Of a stretch of 64,000 bases of DNA, positions 41,569 through 49,783 are shown in pieces. Location of the stretch: assembly GCF_051131135.1 (NCBI RefSeq), contig NZ_CP151274.1, forward strand, positions 372,001-436,000, given 5' to 3'. Numbering within the stretch: the first letter of the stretch is position 1; each line of letters begins with the position of its first letter. The stretch is from Thermogladius sp023256015. Lineage in GTDB: Archaea; Thermoproteota; Thermoprotei_A; Sulfolobales; Desulfurococcaceae. Both the position numbers and the translations under genes were made by a program. The notes beneath the pieces were generated by a model. That model was given only the letters and a program-made list of their open reading frames with translations. It searched no databases and was not told the DNA's origin.

Positions 41569-42372
41569 TCAACCTCTCGCCGCTCTTATGAACGCCCTAG
41601 CCCTCTCCTCGTCCACCGGGTTGCCCGCTCTACCGCCGACCTTGATATACGAGCCCACAATAACCCCGTCGACGTACTTCTTGTAGAGCCCGATATTCTC
41701 GGGTGTAGCGCCGCTGCCCAGAACTAGAGGGGCGCGCGTCAGCCCCCTGACCCTCTCCACGAACCCGGGCTCGGGCGCCTCCCCTGTCCTGTAGCCCGTT
41801 AAAACGACCTTGTCGGCCCCGCCTCTCTCGACGGTGTCGTGTACGACCTCGCGTAGAGCGTCCCAGAAGGCCTCTGCGCTCTTGCCAGACGCCGAGTAGG
41901 CCAGTAGCGACAGGCTGCCGGCGTGCTTGACCAGTACGTCCGCATACACCTCTACGCCCCCGTAGTTCCTCCTGATAGCCCTCAACCTGGGCGCCTCGGG
42001 CTCGATGAGGCCCGAGTCGCTCACTATGCTCTCGGTCAGCGCGTTGACCCTGATGAACCTGGCCCCCGTCGCCACGGCTATCGCGTACGCCTCCCTCCCC
42101 GAGTTCCGGAGCACGTTCACGCCGACCCTCATGCTCGTTGACTTCACGACCCCCCTAACGATCACGGCCAGCGTGCTCAGGGCCAGCGGGTCTCTCAAGC
42201 GCTTGGGGTACGGGCTGTCGCCGTAGTTCTCTACTACGACCCCGTCGTAGCCGAGCCTCTCGAGGACGGAGACGTCTCTCAGGACTGCCTCCAGGACTCT
42301 GTCCAGGTCGAAGTCCTCTCTCGTGTCGGTGTACGGTAGCCTGGGCAAGTGGACTACCCCGACGACCTCCAA
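41569..42372 (-). CDS. BtpA/SgcQ family TIM-barrel protein
   Basis: About 267 residues with VVGVVHLPRLPYT, ERLGYDGVVVENYGDSPYPKR, GVNVLRNSGREAYAIA and VVLTGYRTGEAPEP, then PLVLGSGATPENI. BtpA-like proteins relate to photosystem I biogenesis in cyanobacteria, but the archaeal function is unknown. The GTG at 42414 lies near a TATA box (42416-42424); the TTG at 42372, with GGTG a few bases ahead, is preferred. Confidence 0.9.
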   Translation of the reverse strand: MEVVGVVHLPRLPYTDTREDFDLDRVLEAVLRDVSVLERLGYDGVVVENYGDSPYPKRLRDPLALSTLAVIVRGVVKSTSMRVGVNVLRNSGREAYAIAVATGARFIRVNALTESIVSDSGLIEPEAPRLRAIRRNYGGVEVYADVLVKHAGSLSLLAYSASGKSAEAFWDALREVVHDTVERGGADKVVLTGYRTGEAPEPGFVERVRGLTRAPLVLGSGATPENIGLYKKYVDGVIVGSYIKVGGRAGNPVDEERARAFIRAARG

Positions 42373-42415
42373 CCCAGCACCCCCGTCAAGCCCGCGGGGC
42401 GTACACCCCTCCACG

Positions 42416-42424
42416 CCTTTTATA
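42416..42424 (-). promoter_or_regulatory. TATA box of the BtpA-like gene
   Basis: Minus-strand block CATATAAAA in the short gap after the GlmU-like stop. It predicts a transcript start near 42394 and hence the TTG start at 42372. Confidence 0.45.
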
Positions 42425-42435
42425 TGGTGGGGGCC

Positions 42436-43608
42436 TCATTTGAATGCGCTACCCGGCTTGAGCACCGTGTACGGCGGGACCCTAGCACCGTAGCCTATGA
42501 CGGCCCCCATCTTCTTCTCGAACACGCCCCTCCTGACCACGTGCTCTCTGAGGCGGGGCGGGGCCTCCTCGGAGGGCAGCACGTTGAGCGTGGTGACCCC
42601 GATGCCTACGATGCTCTCCGAGCCCAGGACCGAGTTCAGCACTGTGACCTTGCTGTCCATGAGAGAGTACGGCTGGATGCTCGAGAACTTGACCTCGCTG
42701 TAGGAGCCCACCCTACTGCTCTCCTCCAAGTCCACGTAGTCCCTCACGAAGCTGTGGGCGCCCACGAAGCTCTTCTTACCGATGTAGGCCGGCCCCTTGA
42801 CCACCGCGTAGTGGTCTATGTAGGCGCCGTCCTCGACCACGACCGGCCCCTCGATCACGGCGGTCCTCTCCACGACCGCCTTCCCCGATATCGCGACCCC
42901 TCTCAGCCTCGAGAGTAGTTGGTACACGGCCTCCAGGAGGTCTGCGGGGTACCCTACGTCCACCCACGTCCCCGTCCACAGGACCGCCTTGACCCGCCCG
43001 GACTCCGCGATTTTCTGGATCGCCTCGGGGAGGTTCAGCCCCTTCTCGAGGTAGTCCAATACGCGCGACGGGAGTACGTAGACCCCGGCTATCGTGTACA
43101 CCGCCTCCGGGGGTCTAGGCCCCGTCGAGTAGACCCTCCTAACGAGCCAGTTCTCGTCGACGGACACGAAGCCGTAGTTCTCCACGTTGTGGGGCTCGAC
43201 CGGCGCCACGAGGATAGTCGCGTCCGGGCTCTCCTCCAGGTGCGTGTTGACGACCTTCGCGTAGGCCTCGGCGTCGAGCACTATGTCGCCGAACGACAGC
43301 AGGAAGTAGTCCGTAACGTCGATGGCCCTTCTCGCGGCCAGTAGAGCGTCCCTCACCGTCTCTCCCGCCTCTTGCTCCACGAACTCCACAGGGGGCTCGA
43401 GAACCGACGACGCCTCTCTCGGCACAGCGTCCTCCTCGCTCCTGTAGACGACGAGCACCGTCGACCTGTTCGCCTGGTACACCCCGCTCACAGGGTAGTA
43501 CAGGACCGGTCTACCGAGCACCCTCAACAAGACCTTGTTAGAGCGGGGTGGGACTAGTACGCCGAGCTCCTTGGAGGGCCTCCCAGCGGCTAGGACTAAG
43601 TTGAGCAT
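42436..43608 (-). CDS. GlmU-like sugar-phosphate nucleotidyltransferase/acetyltransferase
   Basis: About 390 residues. The N-terminal half is a nucleotidyltransferase domain and the C-terminal half has left-handed beta-helix turns (AVIEGPVVVEDGAYIDHYAVVKGPAYIGKK). The usual LAAGxGTRLxPLT...PK signature is altered to LAAGRPSKELGVLVPP then NKVLLRVLGRPVL, so substrate or activity may differ. It lies directly after glmS (glucosamine-6-P synthesis), suggesting UDP-N-acetylglucosamine synthesis. The ATG at 43608 has GGTGG 5 bases upstream; a GTG at 43617 is possible. Confidence 0.9.
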   Translation of the reverse strand: MLNLVLAAGRPSKELGVLVPPRSNKVLLRVLGRPVLYYPVSGVYQANRSTVLVVYRSEEDAVPREASSVLEPPVEFVEQEAGETVRDALLAARRAIDVTDYFLLSFGDIVLDAEAYAKVVNTHLEESPDATILVAPVEPHNVENYGFVSVDENWLVRRVYSTGPRPPEAVYTIAGVYVLPSRVLDYLEKGLNLPEAIQKIAESGRVKAVLWTGTWVDVGYPADLLEAVYQLLSRLRGVAISGKAVVERTAVIEGPVVVEDGAYIDHYAVVKGPAYIGKKSFVGAHSFVRDYVDLEESSRVGSYSEVKFSSIQPYSLMDSKVTVLNSVLGSESIVGIGVTTLNVLPSEEAPPRLREHVVRRGVFEKKMGAVIGYGARVPPYTVLKPGSAFK

Positions 43609-43617
43609 GGCCACCAC

Positions 43618-45453
43618 CTACTCCACGGTGACAGTCTTGGCCAGGTTCCGCGGCTTGTCGGGATCGAGGCCCTTGAGCGTGCTCGTGTAGTACGCTAGTA
43701 GCTGCATGGGTGGAGTGTGGGTTATAGGGGTTGTCAGCCAGTGCGAAGATGGGACTCTGAAGAACACGTCGAACTGCTCGCCCAGGCTCGTGTCCTCGGG
43801 TGCTACGCCTATAATCCAGGCCCCACGCGCCTTCATCTCTTGTATATTCCCTAGGAGCACCTTCTCGTAGTAGGCGTCCCTGGGGACCACGAAGACCACT
43901 GGGAACCCCTCCTCGACGAGGGCTATGGGGCCGTGCTTCGACTCTCCCGCGGGGTAGGCCTCCGCGTGGATGTAGGCTATCTCCTTGATCTTGAGCGCCC
44001 CCTCCATCGCCGTCGGGAGGCCCACCCCCCTGCTCAGGTAGTAGACGCTCTGCTTCAGCCTCAGCATCTCGCTGACCTTCTTCGCCAGACCCTCGCTCCA
44101 CGCAATGGACTTCGCCGCGAGGTCGCTGGCCCTGGAGAGCTCCCTGGCGTACTCGTCGTACTCGCTCTTCAGTATCGCCCCTCGCAGGAGGGCGTAGTCC
44201 AGCGCGAGGAACGAGAGGAGGAGGGCCTGAGTGGTGAAGGTCTTCGTCGCCGCAACCCCTATTTCGGGGCCAGCCCTCGTGTAGAGCGCTATGTCGCTCT
44301 CCCTAGGTATAGCGGAGTCCACCACGTTCGACACCGCTATAAGCTTCGCACCCCTCTCCTTGAACGCCCTCGCCGCCTTCAGGGTGTCCATCGTCTCGCC
44401 GCTCTGGCTCACGGCTATCAGGACGTCCCCCTCCCTCACGACGGGGAGGTACGCCTCGTACTCGCTTGCTACGAAAGGGGTCGCCAGCGCCCCCGCTATC
44501 TTGGCCAGCGCAGCAGCGAAGTGGAGAGTCGCGTGGTAGCTTGTCCCGGCGGCTGTTATGAAGACCCTGCGGGCCTCAGCCATGACCTTCGAGGCCTCCC
44601 TCAGGGTGGGGTCGCTACTGAGCCCGTAAAGCGTGTCGACCAGGGCCCTGGGCTGCTCGTGTATCTCCTTGAGCATGAAGTGGGAGTAGCCTCCCTTGCT
44701 CGCGCTCTCCAGGCTCCACTCCACTACTCTCACGTACTCCATAGGGTTGACCGGCCCCTTACCGAGCTCCTCGATGAAAACGCTGTCCCCCGTCACGAAG
44801 CCCACCCAGCCGTCCCTCAGCGTGATAACCCTCCTAGTGTACTCCAGGACCGCCGGAATATCGCTCGCGACGAAGTTGGCCGCGTCCCCCAACCCTATTA
44901 CGAGGGGGCTGTCCTTCTTGGCAAAGAAGATAGTGTTGGGGGCGCTCGCGAAGACGACGAGGATCGCGTAACTACCCCTGATCATCGAGACCGCCTTCTT
45001 GAACGCGTCGTAGGGCCTATCACCGCTCTTGTAAAACTCCTCTATCAGGTGGACGACGACCTCGGTGTCGGTCTCGCTCTTGAAGACGTGCCCTCTCCTG
45101 GCCAGCTCCTCCTTCAACTCCCTGTAGTTCTCTATTATGCCGTTGTGGACTATCGCTATCGTCCCCGTGCAGTCCGTGTGCGGGTGGGCGTTGACGTCGC
45201 TGGGCGCCCCGTGGGTCGCCCACCTCGTATGACCTATCACCACGCTGCCCCTGACCCGGCTCAACCCCAGCCTCTTCTCCAGGTCGGCGATCTTGCCCTT
45301 GCCCTTCAACACCCTCAGGACTCCCTGCTCGACCGAGGCAACACCGGCGGAGTCGTAACCCCTGTACTCGAGTCTTAAAAGACCCTTGTAGACGACGTCC
45401 CCAGTGTTAAGCTTTTTGTCGACGCGGGTGCAAACGCCTATTATGCCGCACAA
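43618..45453 (-). CDS. glmS: Glucosamine-6-phosphate synthase
   Basis: This 611-residue enzyme has an N-terminal Ntn glutaminase domain that opens at a TTG followed directly by Cys (catalytic Cys2, CGIIGVCTR), with GHTRWATHGAPSDVNAHPH and HNGIIENYRELK. Two SIS domains (TAAGTSYHATLHFAAALAK; VSQSGETMDTLKAARAFKERGA) follow. It makes glucosamine-6-P from fructose-6-P and glutamine. The TTG at 45453 is required because the mature enzyme needs Cys at position 2; frames starting further up would bury it. Confidence 0.97.
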   Translation of the reverse strand: MCGIIGVCTRVDKKLNTGDVVYKGLLRLEYRGYDSAGVASVEQGVLRVLKGKGKIADLEKRLGLSRVRGSVVIGHTRWATHGAPSDVNAHPHTDCTGTIAIVHNGIIENYRELKEELARRGHVFKSETDTEVVVHLIEEFYKSGDRPYDAFKKAVSMIRGSYAILVVFASAPNTIFFAKKDSPLVIGLGDAANFVASDIPAVLEYTRRVITLRDGWVGFVTGDSVFIEELGKGPVNPMEYVRVVEWSLESASKGGYSHFMLKEIHEQPRALVDTLYGLSSDPTLREASKVMAEARRVFITAAGTSYHATLHFAAALAKIAGALATPFVASEYEAYLPVVREGDVLIAVSQSGETMDTLKAARAFKERGAKLIAVSNVVDSAIPRESDIALYTRAGPEIGVAATKTFTTQALLLSFLALDYALLRGAILKSEYDEYARELSRASDLAAKSIAWSEGLAKKVSEMLRLKQSVYYLSRGVGLPTAMEGALKIKEIAYIHAEAYPAGESKHGPIALVEEGFPVVFVVPRDAYYEKVLLGNIQEMKARGAWIIGVAPEDTSLGEQFDVFFRVPSSHWLTTPITHTPPMQLLAYYTSTLKGLDPDKPRNLAKTVTVE

Positions 45454-45544
45454 ACAGTTGCGCCCCACACACCTACATATGGTTGAAACCCGTGTATTCT
45501 TTAAAACCTAATCCACCTACTTAGACTAAGGGTGTTCGGGTAGC

Positions 45545-46216
45545 GTGGACACTGTTGTAGTGAAAGTGACAGGCAAGATTTTCGACGACCAGGAGGCCCT
45601 GAGGAGGTTCGTAGAAGTAGTGAGAGAGCTTGCCCGCGAGAGGAGGGTCGTCGTAGTAGCGGGCGGGGGTAGGGCGGCCAGAGAGGCTATCGAGAGGGCG
45701 AAGTCTATAGGGGTCTCCTCCAACTACTGGCTTGACGAGATCGGGATAGAGGCCTCGAGGCTCAACGCGCTGATCCTAGTAGCGTCCCTTCAGCCCCTCT
45801 CCTACCCCGGAGTCCCGAGAACCCTCGGGGAGGTCATGCACGGGCTCGCGTACAGTAGAGTCGTGGTCTTGGGGGGCCTAGTGCCGGGGCAGTCGACGGC
45901 GGCAGTCCTACTAGAAGTGGCCGAGGCCGTGGGGGCTCGCGAGGTCTACGACCTTTCAGCCGCCGACTACGTCTACGACAAAGACCCCAGGACAAACCCC
46001 GACGCGAGGCCGCTTAAGGTCGTCGAGGCTTCCAAGCTAGCCGAGTGGCTCAAGGCCGGCCAGGTACCGGGGGACTACGCACTACTCGACCTGAGAGCCC
46101 TAGACATCGCCGTCAGGAGCCGGATCACCATCAAGATAGCTAGCTACAAGAACCCGGGCAGCTTGATCGAGATGATGAGAGGCGGTAACCCGGGCTCGAC
46201 CGTAATCCCCGAGTAG
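45545..46216 (+). CDS. pyrH: UMP kinase (archaeal type)
   Basis: This 223-residue amino-acid-kinase-fold enzyme contains VVKVTGKIFDD, RVVVVAGGGRAAREAIERAK, SYPGVPRTLGEV and VYDLSAADYVYDKDPRTNP. It phosphorylates UMP to UDP for pyrimidine nucleotide synthesis. The start is GTG. It is divergent from glmS and convergent with the TrmJ-like gene. Confidence 0.95.
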   Translation: MDTVVVKVTGKIFDDQEALRRFVEVVRELARERRVVVVAGGGRAAREAIERAKSIGVSSNYWLDEIGIEASRLNALILVASLQPLSYPGVPRTLGEVMHGLAYSRVVVLGGLVPGQSTAAVLLEVAEAVGAREVYDLSAADYVYDKDPRTNPDARPLKVVEASKLAEWLKAGQVPGDYALLDLRALDIAVRSRITIKIASYKNPGSLIEMMRGGNPGSTVIPE

Positions 46217-46225
46217 GCTACACTC

Positions 46226-46927
46226 CTACCTCGAAACCCTCCTCTTCAGCCTCATGAGCATGTAGAGTACAGTCCTCGCCTCCAGCTCAGACATTCCAGA
46301 CCTGTACACGACCCTTCTTAGTACTGTCTTGATCCTCCTCCGCTTGTCCTCTGGCGAAACGGCCAGGTCTGTTAGCTCGCTTAGGACGCCAACGATTCTA
46401 TCGAGCCTCTCTCTAGGCGCGAGAGGGGGGACGTTGGTCGGCGCCGCCCCCTTCATCTTCCAGACCTCCCATAGGACAACTGCCACGGCCTGCGCCAGGT
46501 TGAGAGCCGGGTACTCCGGGTTGGCCGGTATTGTGACCAGCAGGTCTGTCTGGGCTATCTCCTCCCTCGTAAGCCCCGTGCTTTCGCGGCCGAAGACGAT
46601 CCCCAGCCTGTTGACACCCCGGGACCTCACGAGCTCCAGGAGCTTCTCGAGGGTTACGGCCTGCCTCAACACGTCGCCTCTAGAAAAGCCCTCGTCGCTG
46701 GTCGAGACCGACAGGTCCACTCCCTCCAGGGCCGACTTTAGGTCCTCGACGACGACGGCCCTTGAAAGGTACTCCCTCGCCTTAGCAGAGTAGTTGAGGG
46801 CCTCGTTCAAGTCCGCCTTCGGCTTAACGAGGTACAGCTCCTCAACCCCGAAATTCACGCACGTCCTCGCTATCACGCCCAAGTTGTACGCTCCCTCGAC
46901 GCCGACCAGTACGACCCTGGTTATCAA
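46226..46927 (-). CDS. TrmJ/SpoU-type RNA 2'-O-methyltransferase
   Basis: This 233-residue SPOUT protein has VVLVGVEGAYNLGVIARTCVNFGVEELYLV, GIVFGRESTGLTREEIAQTDLLVTIPANPEYPALNLAQAV and a C-terminal helical region. This fits TrmJ-like methylation of tRNA position 32, but the exact site is not proven. It overlaps the preceding methyltransferase by 4 bases, in one operon with KsgA and DUF655. Confidence 0.93.
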   Translation of the reverse strand: MITRVVLVGVEGAYNLGVIARTCVNFGVEELYLVKPKADLNEALNYSAKAREYLSRAVVVEDLKSALEGVDLSVSTSDEGFSRGDVLRQAVTLEKLLELVRSRGVNRLGIVFGRESTGLTREEIAQTDLLVTIPANPEYPALNLAQAVAVVLWEVWKMKGAAPTNVPPLAPRERLDRIVGVLSELTDLAVSPEDKRRRIKTVLRRVVYRSGMSELEARTVLYMLMRLKRRVSR

Positions 46928-47496
46928 CTCCCACCACTCTTTTTCTCGAGAACTACACCCTTAAGCTCCTCGAAAAAGAACCTCTTAACCTTAACCTCTC
47001 TTACTTTGAAGTACTTGCTTATCTCCCCCTCTACCACCTCTGTGTTGCTGAGCGACGAGTAGACTAAAACCAACAAACCCCCCTCCACGAGCAGTCTATG
47101 GGCCTCCCTCACTACGTCGACTATGACCTCGAACCCGCGGGCACCTGCGTAAAGGGACGCCTCGTACTCGTTACTCGGTACACCTGGGAGGTAGGGCGGG
47201 TTGGACACGACGAGATGGAGTGAGGAGTCTCGTAACCCCCCTGTCGAAGACACTACGAGCCCACGAGAGCCCAGACCGTTTAAGTCTATGTTGAGCCTCG
47301 TATTGAGTAGCGCGTTATCGTAGACGTCCACGAACACCGTCTCCTCGCAGATGCCCGCGACCAACGTGTACAGCCCTAGAAACCCCGTGCCGGACCCTAT
47401 ATCCGCGCAGGCCTTCAGCCTCCTCTGCCGCAGAGACGTCTTGACGCTACCGAGCAGGCTGGCCGCGAGCCAGGTGTCGTCGCTAGGCTCGTACAC
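46924..47496 (-). CDS. HemK/Mtq2-like N5-glutamine methyltransferase
   Basis: This 190-residue SAM methyltransferase has YEPSDDTWLAASLLG, CADIGSGTGFLGLYTLV and the catalytic NPPYLPG motif. By family it probably modifies the GGQ glutamine of release factor aRF1. The start GTG is 30 bases downstream of the KsgA stop. No better start is visible upstream. Confidence 0.93.
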   Translation of the reverse strand: MYEPSDDTWLAASLLGSVKTSLRQRRLKACADIGSGTGFLGLYTLVAGICEETVFVDVYDNALLNTRLNIDLNGLGSRGLVVSSTGGLRDSSLHLVVSNPPYLPGVPSNEYEASLYAGARGFEVIVDVVREAHRLLVEGGLLVLVYSSLSNTEVVEGEISKYFKVREVKVKRFFFEELKGVVLEKKSGGS

Positions 47497-47525
47497 GTCT
47501 CTGAGCAGTGCGATCCTGATGCTGT

Positions 47526-48359
47526 CTATAGTATACCTCTTGACCTCAGGTACTCCGCCAGTCGTAGCAGGTCCCCCTCGCTCAGCTCGTAGACCCTCGT
47601 GGACCAGTTCAAGCCTATGCGACCCAGTTCCTCCCTACCGACCTTGAACACTCTCTCCACCACGCCCCCCACAATCTTCCTCCTGAACGGGAAGAGCGCC
47701 CTCGTCAGCTCCTCGACGAGTGCCACATCGTCGTCGTACACCCTCTTCCTCACGAGGACTACACCCCTGGACTCAACCTTTGGCCTCGGGTAGAACTCCG
47801 CCCTGTGGAAGAGGGGGCCTGGAGTCACGTCGAAGAGTAGCTTGACGAGGACGCTCAACCTCCCGTAGGCGTCTTCACCCGGGCTCGAGAGCATCCTGTC
47901 CACCACTTCTCTCTGGAGGATTAGAACCGCCCTCCTGACGCTGTTACTCCGCGCTATTTTAGAGAGCAGTCTACCCGAGATCGCGTAGGGGACACTGGAC
48001 ACTACCTGGTCGGCTGTTATTTCCAGGTCTAGGACGTCGCCTACCAATACCACGGCGTTGCGGCAGCTGACGACCTCCCGGGAGAGGTCGGCGAAGGCGC
48101 TGTCGATCTCCACAGCTAAGACCGGGACCTTCACAGCCCTGCACAAGAAGTACGTGAGGATGCCTGTACCGGACCCCACCTCTAGGGTCACAGCGGACCT
48201 GTCGACGCTCTCCAAGACCCAGTTGACGACGCGAGGGCTAGCTGTTATGTGTTGGCTGAGGCTCTTCCTCAGCTTGACACGGCTGGACTTAACTCTCTCC
48301 ACGACCCTCCTGAAGACGGCCCGGAAAGAGTCTGGGTCCACATTATAGGAGCTCACCAT
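47526..48359 (-). CDS. ksgA: rRNA adenine dimethyltransferase KsgA/Dim1
   Basis: This 277-residue protein shows LGQH-like SLSQHITASPRVVNWVLE, VTLEVGSGTGILTYFLC and the VSSVPYAISGRLL motif IV (NLPY in most homologues; here SVPY). It dimethylates two adenines near the 16S 3' end. The C-terminal helical part contains FPFRRKIVGGVVERV. It overlaps the DUF655 end by 17 bases. Confidence 0.96.
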   Translation of the reverse strand: MVSSYNVDPDSFRAVFRRVVERVKSSRVKLRKSLSQHITASPRVVNWVLESVDRSAVTLEVGSGTGILTYFLCRAVKVPVLAVEIDSAFADLSREVVSCRNAVVLVGDVLDLEITADQVVSSVPYAISGRLLSKIARSNSVRRAVLILQREVVDRMLSSPGEDAYGRLSVLVKLLFDVTPGPLFHRAEFYPRPKVESRGVVLVRKRVYDDDVALVEELTRALFPFRRKIVGGVVERVFKVGREELGRIGLNWSTRVYELSEGDLLRLAEYLRSRGIL

Positions 48360-48975
48360 GGAGTCTCTCCAAGTAGCCCAAATAGACCTCGCCGGCAGTC
48401 CTTTCTCTGGGTCTTACGAATAGGTAGTACTTCTCGCCTCCAACCATCTCCTTGACTATTCTCTCGACCACGGTCTTGACGGGGTCTATTTTCACTCTTT
48501 CTTTAATGTCCGCGAAGTTCTCGAACCTCTTGGACTCCCTCTCCTCCAGTATAGTCTTCATTGTTTTCTTCCCCACGCCTGGGAGCAGCTCTAGGGCGTG
48601 GAGTCTGATGTTTATGGGCTCCGCTACGTTGAAGAACTCCGTGTACAGCTTCTCGTTCTCCGCCACGACTCTCTTCAGGGCCTCGGGTAGATTCGACCTA
48701 GCTACGCTGGTCAAGTCGTCGTACGAGACGTGGATGATGTGCTTCACTTTGCTGTGGGGGCCCAGGTCTATCCTCTCGAAGATCTCGACCCTTAAAGCGG
48801 GCAGCGGAATAGCCTCTAGCAGTGAGAGGTACTTGACCCCTACGCCCTGGACCAAAGGCTGGTTCCTGTGCTCGAAGTGCCTGTCGGAGGGGTTACCTGT
48901 CTCCAAATAGTCTAGGACATACATCGCGGGTTCTCTGCCAGCCTCCTTCCTAGCCTCTAGCCCTCTCCTGGACAA
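48343..48975 (-). CDS. DUF655 family protein (helix-hairpin-helix RNA-binding)
   Basis: This 210-residue protein has an N-terminal small beta-barrel (YVLDYLETGNPSDRHFEHRNQPLVQGVGVKYL) and a C-terminal HhH segment (LELLPGVGKKTMKTILEERESKRFENF). These match archaeal DUF655, often located next to ksgA and Rpb4/L21e, as here. It is likely an RNA-binding protein of the translation apparatus. Confidence 0.9.
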   Translation of the reverse strand: MSRRGLEARKEAGREPAMYVLDYLETGNPSDRHFEHRNQPLVQGVGVKYLSLLEAIPLPALRVEIFERIDLGPHSKVKHIIHVSYDDLTSVARSNLPEALKRVVAENEKLYTEFFNVAEPINIRLHALELLPGVGKKTMKTILEERESKRFENFADIKERVKIDPVKTVVERIVKEMVGGEKYYLFVRPRERTAGEVYLGYLERLHGELL

Positions 48976-49068
48976 AACCGCTCAGTCCTCTCAAACACCC
49001 TCACTAAATAAGAGTTCGAAGGAGTCTAATATTTCCTAGCACACCCCAGCGTTTCCAATAGAGGGGGA

Positions 49069-49431
49069 CTACAGGCAGACGTTCTTCATGTACTCTACGG
49101 TCTCGTTGAGAACGCTCTCCTCGACATACCTCTCTTCATAGTCGAGGAGGATCCTGAGGTCGTCCACTGTCTTTGGGCACAGGTTGATTATCATAACTAT
49201 GGTCTCGTCTTTGTAGCCTAAACCCTTGAGGAAGGACTTGACGGCTTCTACGCCGACGTCCTCCTTGAGTTTGGAGTGCTTGCTGAGGTAGTTTAGAGCC
49301 TTGGCCAGGAACGGGGAGATACTGCCCTCCTTACTCTTTATTCTCTCGACGACGTCCTTGAGGAGGATGGCGGCCTCGGGGTTGGACAGTACCTTCTGCT
49401 CGACCACATTTAGCCTAATGACCCTGCTCAA
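49069..49431 (-). CDS. rpoF: DNA-directed RNA polymerase subunit F (Rpb4-like)
   Basis: This 120-residue protein has the Rpb4 helical pattern: NVVEQKVLSNPEAAILLKDVVERI, LAKALNYLSKHSKL and ETIVMIINLCPKTVDDLRILLDYEERYVEES. It pairs with subunit E to form the stalk. The gene follows L21e closely and precedes DUF655, a common archaeal order. Confidence 0.95.
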   Translation of the reverse strand: MSRVIRLNVVEQKVLSNPEAAILLKDVVERIKSKEGSISPFLAKALNYLSKHSKLKEDVGVEAVKSFLKGLGYKDETIVMIINLCPKTVDDLRILLDYEERYVEESVLNETVEYMKNVCL

Positions 49432-49436
49432 CTCGC

Positions 49437-49739
49437 TCAGCCTGCTCCCGCCTTTATGACGTGCTCGGGCCTCACGAACAGTATCTTCTCCTTACCTCCG
49501 AGGTTGACTTTAACTATTAGGGCCCTCCCCCTCTTGCCTACCACCACTCCCGTTTTGCCCTGGTACCGCCTGTGCGGCATGCCTTTGTAAACAGACGGGT
49601 TTATGTCTATGTGGACTACTTCGCCCTCCTTGTACTCCACGAGGATCCTACTGAGTGGCGGTACAGCGCCCCTCTCCCTCACGTCTTTCTTCAATAGCTT
49701 CCTTGTCCTGTGCCTGTAACCCTTTGGCGCCTTGACCAT
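49437..49739 (-). CDS. rpl21e: 50S ribosomal protein L21e
   Basis: This 100-residue protein reads KAPKGYRHRTRKLLKKDVRERGAVPPLS, VHIDINPSVYKGMPHRRYQGKTGVV and FVRPEHVIKA, all typical L21e. Lies 6 bases upstream of rpoF and 45 bases downstream of pus10 in the same orientation. Confidence 0.97.
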   Translation of the reverse strand: MVKAPKGYRHRTRKLLKKDVRERGAVPPLSRILVEYKEGEVVHIDINPSVYKGMPHRRYQGKTGVVVGKRGRALIVKVNLGGKEKILFVRPEHVIKAGAG

Positions 49740-49783
49740 ACTAGAACCCTTTTGAGCATTGAAAACGAATACTCTTTAGGCTT

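Noticed and set aside
43933..45378. Long plus-strand open frame opposite glmS (481 codons)
   Set aside because: It is the antisense shadow of a strongly conserved glmS; GC-rich coding DNA keeps the complementary frame open. No start context or family motif.
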